Shown: one piece after another, positions 1-4,669 of the stretch | Layout: every line of letters begins with the position of its first letter | Position numbering within the stretch: position 1 is the first letter of the stretch | NCBI GenBank assembly: GCA_964604635.1 | Contig: CAZRZO010000015.1 | Span: 1 to 6,219, forward strand | Length of the DNA: 6,219 bases | Origin: JAJZMY01 sp964604635 | GTDB lineage: Archaea; Micrarchaeota; Micrarchaeia; Micrarchaeales; Micrarchaeaceae | Reading direction: 5' to 3' | Notes under the pieces: model-generated | Seen by the model: the letters and a program-made list of their open reading frames with translations, nothing else | Told to the model about the DNA's origin: nothing | Database searches by the model: none | Translations under genes and position numbers: made by a program

Positions 1-401
1 ATACTAATATAGACCCTATAATTTATCTAAATCAACTGGTAAGCGTAAGTGCAACTTCCCCAGCAGGTGGTTCAAGTAGTTTAAGCATTGAAAATGTAAC
101 ACCTATTATTAACATATCTTTAACTAATAAATCTAATAGTATACATCTTTACACACCGGCTTTTAGTATAAAATTTATGAAAGATATAGTTGATTTCTAT
201 AAAATTCATATATCATTTATTTTATTTAAACATAAAATTAATATTTCTTTATGGATAATTTTAATATTTATTTTATCTATTGTAGGATATAAAGTATATA
301 AAATTAAAAAGAAAATTAATTCTATATCTAATTTTTCTATGGCTTTTATATTTATTTTAATATTAACATATCTACTATTGCCAGTAATATCTTCAATTTA
401 A
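1..401 (+). CDS. C-terminal part of a surface/membrane protein (5' end outside window)
   Basis: The frame is open from the left edge (first whole codon at base 3) to TAA at 399-401, giving 132 visible residues, so the gene starts upstream. The Met at base 177 has no GGTG-type ribosome site before it and is internal. The visible part starts with a Ser/Thr/Asn-rich stretch (about residues 10-55, including SATSPAGGSSSLS). Two hydrophobic segments follow, near residues 81-99 and 111-129, separated by a Lys-rich linker (KIKKK, about 100-104). By the positive-inside rule the linker would be cytoplasmic or virion-internal, with the Ser/Thr-rich part outside. This layout fits a virion surface or attachment protein anchored by a C-terminal membrane hairpin. 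No family was recognised and the viral role is inference. It is probably the last gene of an operon entering from the left. Confidence 0.75.
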   Translation, partial: TNIDPIIYLNQLVSVSATSPAGGSSSLSIENVTPIINISLTNKSNSIHLYTPAFSIKFMKDIVDFYKIHISFILFKHKINISLWIILIFILSIVGYKVYKIKKKINSISNFSMAFIFILILTYLLLPVISSI

Positions 402-432
402 TTTAGCGCACGCAATTATAAAGTTATAGTTG

Positions 433-485
433 ATATAGTTATATATTTATATAATTATATAATTATATATTTTATATAACTATAT
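433..485. repeat. AT-rich inverted repeat, 13-bp arms
   Basis: ATATAGTTATATA at 433-445 is the exact reverse complement of TATATAACTATAT at 473-485, with 27 bases between the arms. A second pairing is possible between AAGTTATA at 421-428 and TATAACTT at 483-490. It lies just after the stop of the left gene, so it could end that transcript, unwind easily as an origin, or bind a protein. The arms are almost pure A/T with only one G/C pair, so chance is a real alternative. Confidence 0.5.
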
Positions 486-590
486 AACTTATATGCAACA
501 TAGACGAGACCCGAGGAACATAAAAACAGCATATTTTCAGTAAATTATAGTAGTTTTCATATATTTTATATAACTATATAACTTATATGC
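465..590 (+). repeat. 32-bp exact direct repeat, two copies (465-496 and 559-590)
   Basis: The 32 bases at 465-496 recur without a mismatch at 559-590, with starts 94 bases apart. Each copy contains TATATAACTATATAACTTAT and ends in ATATGC. The flanking bases differ (T versus C before, A versus C after), which fixes the repeat edges. The first copy overlaps the right arm of the inverted repeat at 433-485. The 62 bases between the copies are less AT-rich and include GACCCGAGGAACATA. The repeats lie between the left gene and promoter P1, so they may be binding sites or part of an origin. The function is unknown. Confidence 0.8.
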
Positions 591-605
591 CTCATAATGA
601 ATGAA

Positions 606-625
606 TTAATAGAAAGATATATATA
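606..625 (+). promoter_or_regulatory. Archaeal promoter P1 (BRE + TATA) for the 774-3188 unit
   Basis: TTAATAGAAAGATATATATA is identical over all 20 bases to the element at 3890-3909 and differs by one base from the minus-strand element at 6200-6181. The purine/A-rich TAGAAAG followed by ATATATATA fits a BRE next to a TATA box. Transcription would start roughly 25 bases past the TATA centre, near 646. That leaves a leader of about 130 bases before the ATG at 774, much longer than for P3. Confidence 0.7.
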
Positions 626-676
626 GTAGTTAGTTCTTAGTCATATTATAATATAAAAGACACATATTTTATATTT

Positions 677-769
677 AAGGTTTGTAATTTTTGGTCGTCT
701 TTAAATTACAAGCCTTCATATTTAAAAAAAAAGACGCTTAATGAACAATGTATAAAACAAAAAAGACGA
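677..769 (+). promoter_or_regulatory. Structured mRNA leader: 14-bp hairpin whose loop can pair with the start region
   Basis: AAGGTTTGTAATTT (677-690) pairs with AAATTACAAGCCTT (703-716) over 14 bp, with one G-U pair (681-712). The loop is 691-702. Loop bases TCGTCTTT (695-702) are the exact complement of AAAGACGA at 762-769, four bases before the ATG at 774, and of 788-795 inside the gene. Seven of the eight also match AAAGACG at 730-736. The hairpin begins about 30 bases after the predicted P1 transcript start. The gene lacks a GGTG ribosome site, having GACGAT where GGTGAT is expected, so a loop-to-start pseudoknot could hide the start. The pairing is seen in the sequence; the regulatory role is inference. 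Confidence 0.5.
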
Positions 770-773
770 TAAA

Positions 774-1313
774 ATGATGAAACATATAAAGACGAAAAAT
801 GGATATAAGATAAAATATCCAAACGGAACAACTGCTTATTTCTATCCAAATGGAACTGGTAAACGTAAAACTAAAAATGTTGCTTATACTGGTGCAGTAA
901 AATATTTTCATACTATTTATGGACCAAATGAATATACAGGTTCAATACTAAAATATTTATATACAGCAGGTTTAAATATTAATCAAACCCGAGGAGCATA
1001 TAATAATTTTTTTAAACAAAAAATAGATAAAAAGTATGTAAAAAAGCAGTATAAAAGATTAAAAAAATTAAAAATAAATAAATATACTAATTTTAAACAA
1101 GAAATAAATAATAATAAAGAAGGAACAACACTATCGGTTTATAAAAGATTAAATAAAATCGTAAGAACTAAGTATTTAGAAAGTGCATTAATTAAAACAA
1201 GCAATGGAATAAGTAGATTAAATATCTTTTATAAACAATTAAATAAGAAAGGAATAACTCAAATAGATGAGTTTTTAAGATTTAATGAAGATGAATTAGA
1301 AGGAAGTCCATAA
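774..1313 (+). CDS. Basic 179-aa protein upstream of the DNA polymerase; candidate terminal protein
   Basis: This 179-aa protein is rich in Lys, Asn and Tyr. The N-terminus contains a repeated turn, YPNGT at residues 15-19 and 24-28, likely a beta-hairpin, followed by the basic GKRKTK. The middle (about 75-115) is a strongly basic, probably helical stretch with KKQYKRLKKLK. The C-terminus is acidic and ends EDELEGSP. The stop lies 15 bases before the polymerase ATG, so the two are co-transcribed. In phi29-type systems the terminal protein, which offers a hydroxyl for the first nucleotide, is encoded just upstream of the polymerase and is basic and poorly conserved. Position, charge and size fit that role, but no family motif was recognised. 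It could instead be a DNA-binding replication or regulatory protein. The start is uncertain between 774 and 777, as no GGTG site is present. Confidence 0.85.
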   Translation: MMKHIKTKNGYKIKYPNGTTAYFYPNGTGKRKTKNVAYTGAVKYFHTIYGPNEYTGSILKYLYTAGLNINQTRGAYNNFFKQKIDKKYVKKQYKRLKKLKINKYTNFKQEINNNKEGTTLSVYKRLNKIVRTKYLESALIKTSNGISRLNIFYKQLNKKGITQIDEFLRFNEDELEGSP

Positions 1314-1328
1314 TTAACAGGTAATATT

Positions 1329-3188
1329 ATGATTTACGGGTTTGATACTGAAACTTACAATGGTTACGCTAAAATACTTTGTAGTAGCGATAAAACATCG
1401 ATAGAAAGCACTAAATCAATCGATTATATAGCGTTTTTATACAATAAATGTAGTTTTACAAGTTATAATATTTGGTATAACTTAGGCTTTGATTTTGGAG
1501 CAATAATGAAAGAGTTCTTTGTTAATAATGTAGAACTATTAAAAGAATATAATATACATAAAAGATTATTATTAAAAATACAAAGATTAGAACAAAATAA
1601 TAATCGAACTGATTTAGAAAATGAAAATCTTAGTAAATTGAAATTAATTTATAAGAAAAATAAAACAAAATTTCATATAAAAGAATATATTATAACAAGA
1701 ATTGGAGATAAATCTTTTTCAATTCAAAGATTAGATAATAAAAGGTTAATATCTTTCTTTGATGTAGCAAGTTTCTATGCTATTAAAAGTAAAAGAATAT
1801 CATTAGATGAAGCCAGTAAGAAATATTTAAATGAAACAAAAAATGCAGATGAATTAAAAATATCTGCTATGAAAATTGGAACAATTAAAAATTATTATGA
1901 AGAAAATCGTATTAATATTATTAAGTATTGTAAAAAAGATGCTTATTTAACATATAGACTATTTATTTTGTTACTTAATGCTATACACGATTTAAATATG
2001 AATGTTCCAGAAAAGTTTTTTAGTAAAGCAAGTATTACAAAAGCATTATTAAAACATTCTAAAATAATTGTTAATGATATAAAAGCATATGACTCTATGT
2101 CTCAAATCGTTAAATCCTATGCTAAGAATTCCTTCCACGGAGGTTTATTTAAGATTAATTATGTTGGTAATTTTAAAGATGATGTATATAATTTAGATAT
2201 AAATAGTGCTTATCCAACATTTATTAAAAAAATAAATGGTTTATCTAATTCTAAAATATGTTTTTATAAGAGTAAATATTTTAAAGATTGTTTCTATAAA
2301 TTTTATAAGATTGAATGTAAAGCAAACCCTCTTTTTGCTTCTAAATTAAATGGTATGCTAAAATATGTATATACAAATGATAAAATGATTTTTTATATCA
2401 ATGAATTAGATAAGAAAACATTAGATTTATATAAAATTGATTATACTATAATTGAAGGAATCGGCATATTAACAACTAAAAATAGAATTTATAAGAAAAT
2501 TGTTGATAATTTATATAATAAAAAGAAAGATATTAAAGTAAAATATGGTAAAAATTCTTTTCAATATATGCTGGTTAAGACTATTGCAAACTCTTTGTAT
2601 GGAATAACTGCTGAACAACACCCCATTCAATCTAAATTTACTAATTTTATTTATGCTTCATATATAACTTCATATTGTAGAAACTATATCAATGGATTAA
2701 TATATAAAATTGAAAGTGCTGGTGGATTAGTTTTAACTATTGAAACGGACGGAATAATATATAAACTTAAAGATAAAAAAACTATTGCATTTTTGAATTT
2801 AAAAGTTAGTAAAGAATTAGGGGACATAGAAATAGAACCTTTAAAAGAAATAACAATTTTTGAAAATGGAATACAACAGCAAATTACAATGGACAATAAA
2901 ATAATCAACAAGACCCGTGGTTTTCAAGACTTAGATTTAGAATTATTAAGAAACAACAATAATATTTTTTATGAAACTAATAAGAAGGTTGTAAAGAAGG
3001 TTGATAGTTGTATTATTCAACAACGTATTACAGATTTAAACTTATTTTTATCTGAAATAAAAATATTTTGCCCATATCAAGTATTGCTTTATAAATATAA
3101 AAATGATGAAGTATTACAAGAATTACAAAATATATCTTTAAATGAATATTTTACTAAGAATTTTAAACTTTCATATAATATTTTATAG
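1329..3188 (+). CDS. polB: Protein-primed-type family B DNA polymerase (pPolB)
   Basis: The 619-aa product carries family B motifs in order: Exo I FDTET (5-9; D6, E8), Exo II NLGFD (51-55), Exo III YCKKD (200-204), a YxGG-like FHGG (269-272) linking the domains, Pol motif A DINSAYP (290-296), motif B KTIANSLYG (417-425) and motif C ETDG (472-475). Proofreading and polymerase activities are therefore both expected. The size, close to phi29 polymerase (575 aa), and the spacing of about 127 residues between A and B, room for the TPR1 insertion, point to protein-primed replication. Three things are odd. Motif C reads ETDG rather than DTDS. The B-to-C spacing is about 18 residues shorter than in phi29, where TPR2 lies. 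No clear KxY motif is visible before KTRGF (528-532). The start is supported by GGTA five bases upstream (1320-1323). Confidence 0.95.
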   Translation: MIYGFDTETYNGYAKILCSSDKTSIESTKSIDYIAFLYNKCSFTSYNIWYNLGFDFGAIMKEFFVNNVELLKEYNIHKRLLLKIQRLEQNNNRTDLENENLSKLKLIYKKNKTKFHIKEYIITRIGDKSFSIQRLDNKRLISFFDVASFYAIKSKRISLDEASKKYLNETKNADELKISAMKIGTIKNYYEENRINIIKYCKKDAYLTYRLFILLLNAIHDLNMNVPEKFFSKASITKALLKHSKIIVNDIKAYDSMSQIVKSYAKNSFHGGLFKINYVGNFKDDVYNLDINSAYPTFIKKINGLSNSKICFYKSKYFKDCFYKFYKIECKANPLFASKLNGMLKYVYTNDKMIFYINELDKKTLDLYKIDYTIIEGIGILTTKNRIYKKIVDNLYNKKKDIKVKYGKNSFQYMLVKTIANSLYGITAEQHPIQSKFTNFIYASYITSYCRNYINGLIYKIESAGGLVLTIETDGIIYKLKDKKTIAFLNLKVSKELGDIEIEPLKEITIFENGIQQQITMDNKIINKTRGFQDLDLELLRNNNNIFYETNKKVVKKVDSCIIQQRITDLNLFLSEIKIFCPYQVLLYKYKNDEVLQELQNISLNEYFTKNFKLSYNIL

Positions 3189-3205
3189 AAACATATATAT
3201 ATAAG
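3185..3205 (+). promoter_or_regulatory. Archaeal promoter P2, overlapping the polymerase stop codon
   Basis: ATAGAAACATATATATATAA (3185-3204) matches the core of the other promoters, with C after GAAA as in the minus-strand copy. The TAG of TAGAAA is the polymerase stop codon (3186-3188). The predicted transcript start is near 3222, giving a leader of about 70 bases to the ATG at 3294 that contains the palindrome at 3243-3262. It lacks the TTA at the start of the full 20-base element. Confidence 0.55.
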
Positions 3206-3242
3206 TAAACATACATATTTTATAATAAATGTTAAACTAAAA

Positions 3243-3262
3243 AAATGTTTTATAAAACATTT
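3243..3262. repeat. Perfect 20-bp palindrome between P2 and its first gene
   Basis: AAATGTTTTATAAAACATTT equals its own reverse complement over all 20 bases. It lies downstream of the predicted P2 start and 31 bases before the ATG at 3294. As DNA it could be an operator for a dimeric repressor. As RNA it would form an 8-bp stem with a UAUA loop. A terminator role is less likely because no T-run follows directly and a gene with a good ribosome site comes after it. Confidence 0.65.
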
Positions 3263-3293
3263 GGAATTTTAATATTTATACTAAGGTGTAAAA

Positions 3294-3491
3294 ATGACAA
3301 AATATAAAATAACAGAAAAAGATAGAAAAATAGATAGCCGTAATCTAAAAAAATATGAAGATGAACGAGGTTTAGAAAATCATAGACACGACAGAGCCCT
3401 GAAACGTATTCATAAAAAATATGAAATAACTCCATATGATAGAAGCGTTGATAGAGAAAATGGTGAAAAAGCCTCTGGCTCCACGTGGTGA
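3294..3491 (+). CDS. Small highly charged 65-aa protein with an internal repeat
   Basis: The start is well supported by AAGGTG with GGTG at 3285-3288, five bases before the ATG. The 65-aa product is dominated by Lys, Arg, Asp, Glu and His with almost no hydrophobic core. It contains a repeated motif: KYKITEKDRKID (3-14) and KYEITPYDRSVD (42-53) share KY-x-IT-x-x-DR-x-(I/V)-D. Between them is NHRHDR (29-34). The repeat suggests an internal duplication and perhaps two copies of a small nucleic-acid- or partner-binding element. The stop TGA (3489-3491) lies inside the ribosome site of the next gene, so the two are translationally coupled. No family was recognised. A role as an early regulator or host-interaction protein is only a guess. 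Confidence 0.75.
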   Translation: MTKYKITEKDRKIDSRNLKKYEDERGLENHRHDRALKRIHKKYEITPYDRSVDRENGEKASGSTW

Positions 3492-3495
3492 TAAT

Positions 3496-3633
3496 ATGTT
3501 TTCAATATTTAAAATATTTAAGAAAAATAAAGAAAAATCCTCTATGACAAATTATTATAAATATAATAATTATCGACACGATTATATGGACAATCATCTT
3601 CCAGACCACGATTTTATAGGTAATAAAATCTAA
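3496..3633 (+). CDS. Small 45-aa His/Asp-rich protein
   Basis: The reading frame is open further upstream, to an ATG at 3436, but the start at 3496 is preferred. GGTGAT at 3487-3492 is the best archaeal ribosome site in the window, its GGTG ends five bases before this ATG, and the 3436 start would overlap the previous gene by 56 bases. The 45-aa product has a Lys/Phe N-terminus (FSIFKIFKKNK) and a C-terminal cluster RHDYMDNHLPDHDF (27-40) with three His and four Asp in 13 residues, which could bind a metal. RHD also occurs in the preceding protein (31-33). The function is unknown. It is coupled to the upstream gene through the stop/ribosome-site overlap. Confidence 0.65.
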   Translation: MFSIFKIFKKNKEKSSMTNYYKYNNYRHDYMDNHLPDHDFIGNKI

Positions 3634-3648
3634 ATGATATAATGATAA

Positions 3649-3708
3649 TTCTAACAATATGTTAGTATTTCTAACAATATGTTAGTATTTCTAACAATAT
3701 GTTAGTAT
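3649..3708. repeat. Three tandem 20-bp repeats, each with a CTAACA-ATA-TGTTAG palindrome
   Basis: TTCTAACAATATGTTAGTAT occurs three times without a mismatch at 3649-3668, 3669-3688 and 3689-3708. Each unit contains an inverted repeat, CTAACA / TGTTAG, around a 3-base centre. The 20-bp period is close to two helical turns, so proteins bound to the three sites would lie on roughly one face of the DNA. Such arrays are typical of iterons, partition sites or multi-site operators. The array sits after the two small charged proteins and about 180 bases before promoter P3. It has no spacers, so it is not a CRISPR array. Confidence 0.85.
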
Positions 3709-3751
3709 TTTCATTTTAAATGTTTTTTAAGCGTTAAAAAAGGGTGTATAT

Positions 3752-3844
3752 TTGAACGATAAAAAGATTAATAGTATATTTACATATAAAAACATTAAAG
3801 TCTTATTTAAACGCATATATGAGCGTTTAAACGATAAACTATAA
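3752..3844 (+). CDS. Probable 30-aa basic peptide with TTG start
   Basis: TTG at 3752 opens a 30-codon frame ending at TAA 3842-3844. It is supported by AGGGTG, with GGTG at 3743-3746 exactly five bases before the TTG, the same spacing as for the ATG genes at 3294, 3496, 3945 and 4459. The product is basic, starts with MNDKKINSIF and continues through VLFKRIYERLNDKL, a plausible amphipathic helix (about 17-30). NDK occurs at both ends because AACGATAAA is repeated in frame (3755-3763 and 3830-3838). It lies between the three-repeat array and promoter P3. A weak TATA-like TTTTAAAT is present near 3713-3720. The codons overlap an inverted repeat, so the stretch could instead be a non-coding site whose frame is accidental. 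Confidence 0.42.
   Translation: MNDKKINSIFTYKNIKVLFKRIYERLNDKL
3806..3831. repeat. Inverted repeat TTTAAACGC / GCGTTTAAA
   Basis: TTTAAACGC (3806-3814) and GCGTTTAAA (3823-3831) are exact reverse complements separated by 8 bases. A related AAGCGTTAAA occurs at 3728-3737. The arms contain three G/C pairs each, so they stand out in this AT-rich setting. It lies 60-85 bases upstream of promoter P3 and inside the probable 30-aa frame. It could be an operator for the large operon or a hairpin in the small mRNA. Confidence 0.55.
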
Positions 3845-3889
3845 TAAATTATATTTATATGGTCTAATATCATTATTTTGTATTTATAT

Positions 3890-3909
3890 TTAATAGAAAG
3901 ATATATATA
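3890..3909 (+). promoter_or_regulatory. Archaeal promoter P3 for the 3945-6057 operon
   Basis: TTAATAGAAAGATATATATA is identical over 20 bases to P1. The TATA centre near 3905 puts transcript start near 3930, so the leader is only about 15 bases and consists mostly of the ribosome site AAGGTG (GGTG at 3936-3939). This differs sharply from P1, P2 and P4, which are each followed by a hairpin. A CATATA repeat (about 3911-3934) fills the space after the TATA box. Confidence 0.7.
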
Positions 3910-3944
3910 CTACATATACATATACATATATATAAGGTGTAAAT

Positions 3945-4238
3945 ATGTGGACTAAAATAAAAAAAATAGAAACAAATGAGTTAGGTAAACTTATTACAAA
4001 TGTTAATTATTGGTATAAAATTTTAGAAAGTCAAAATCAAAATGAAGTAAAACTTTTTAAAAAACATATATCTAAAAAATTAATATTTGATAATGGTTCT
4101 AATATTGTAATAGATGTATCTACAAGCAATATACATTATCCAAAAACTAAATATGCTAAATTCGTTTTTAGATATGGAGAACCCGAAGTAGGAACTGAAA
4201 TAGAAATAAATACGGATAAATATCCTAAATTATTATAA
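3945..4238 (+). CDS. Hypothetical 97-aa protein, first gene of the right-hand operon
   Basis: The start is fixed by AAGGTG, with GGTG five bases before the ATG, and by promoter P3 just upstream. The 97-aa product has a Lys-rich N-terminal half, probably helical (about 1-50). The C-terminal half looks beta-rich: KLIFDNGSNIVIDVS (50-64), then YAKFVFRYGEPEVGTEIEIN. There is no membrane segment or signal peptide, so it is likely a soluble cytoplasmic or internal virion protein. No family was recognised. The next ATG follows its stop by 9 bases, consistent with one transcript through 6057. Confidence 0.8.
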   Translation: MWTKIKKIETNELGKLITNVNYWYKILESQNQNEVKLFKKHISKKLIFDNGSNIVIDVSTSNIHYPKTKYAKFVFRYGEPEVGTEIEINTDKYPKLL

Positions 4239-4247
4239 GTGTTTAAT

Positions 4248-4448
4248 ATGTTAATAGAAAAAAAATATCAATATATAGATGAAATACAACAATGTTATGA
4301 TGAGTTAAAATCTCAACAAGAACTACTAAACTATGAAATTGAAGTATCAATTGCTTCAATTTATACATTAACAGACGATGAATTATTATTATTAAAAGAT
4401 AATATTTATCAAGCAAATATTAATCAACAAGATACATTAAATTTTTAA
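4248..4448 (+). CDS. Hypothetical 66-aa coiled-coil-like protein
   Basis: ATG 4248 is chosen over the in-frame GTG at 4239. The stretch AGTGTTTAAT before 4248 is a degenerate form of the GGTGTTAAA ribosome site used by the next two genes, and the GTG belongs to it. The 66-aa product is acidic and helical: a first helix with IDEIQQCYDELKSQQELLNYEIE (about 10-32), a short break, then LTDDELLLLKDNIYQANINQQ (about 41-61). It has one Cys (C16) and no membrane segment. Its C-terminal helix resembles that of the following 65-aa protein, so the two may be tandem paralogues. The function is unknown; a small oligomerising adaptor is possible. Confidence 0.75.
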   Translation: MLIEKKYQYIDEIQQCYDELKSQQELLNYEIEVSIASIYTLTDDELLLLKDNIYQANINQQDTLNF

Positions 4449-4458
4449 TGGTGTTAAA

Positions 4459-4656
4459 ATGCAAACAATAAGAGAAATACTAAAAAATGATATAAATGAA
4501 TTAATAGTAGAAATGAAAGAAGCAGAAGAAAATTATCTTATAAATATTCAATTTCAAAACGATGCTGATAATTTACCAATAATTGAATTAGAACAATTAA
4601 AAAAAGATATTAGAATTGGTCTACATAATCAACGTAATTTATTTATTAGATATTAA
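4459..4656 (+). CDS. Hypothetical 65-aa coiled-coil-like protein
   Basis: GGTG at 4450-4453, five bases before the ATG, supports the start, 11 bases after the preceding stop. The 65-aa product is two predicted helices: INELIVEMKEAEENYLINI (about 12-30) and LPIIELEQLKKDIRIGLHNQR (about 39-59), ending in LFIRY. The second helix aligns without gaps to LTDDELLLLKDNIYQANINQQ of the preceding protein, sharing L, E, L, L, K, I, N and Q at equivalent positions (8 of 21). No known family was recognised. The two probable paralogues may form a heteromer. Confidence 0.75.
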   Translation: MQTIREILKNDINELIVEMKEAEENYLINIQFQNDADNLPIIELEQLKKDIRIGLHNQRNLFIRY

Positions 4657-4669
4657 TATGGTGTTAAAA

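Noticed and set aside
177..401. Separate 74-aa gene starting at ATG 177
   Set aside because: The same frame is open to the left edge with a plausible Ser/Thr-rich protein sequence and no ribosome site precedes 177, so it is the tail of a larger gene.
2684..2911. Minus-strand open frame of 75 codons
   Set aside because: It is antisense to the region around polymerase motif C, has no GGTG ribosome site or promoter, and its hydrophobic composition is what the reverse of Asn/Lys-rich coding sequence gives.
3243..3262. Palindrome as an intrinsic terminator for the polymerase transcript
   Set aside because: No T-run follows directly and P2 lies upstream of it, so it is within the next transcript.
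3250..3435. Minus-strand open frame of 61 codons
   Set aside because: It is antisense to the well-supported 65-aa gene, runs through the palindrome, and has no matching promoter element or ribosome site.
3436..3495. Upstream extension of the 45-aa gene to ATG 3436
   Set aside because: It would overlap the previous gene in another frame, while GGTGAT at 3487-3492 is ideally placed for ATG 3496.
3649..3708. CRISPR array
   Set aside because: The three 20-bp units abut without spacers and no cas-like gene is present.
3236..3796. Shared half-sites AAATGTTTT (3243, 3718) and AAAACATT (3789)
   Set aside because: Each is only 8-9 bases and nearly all A/T, which is expected often in this composition.
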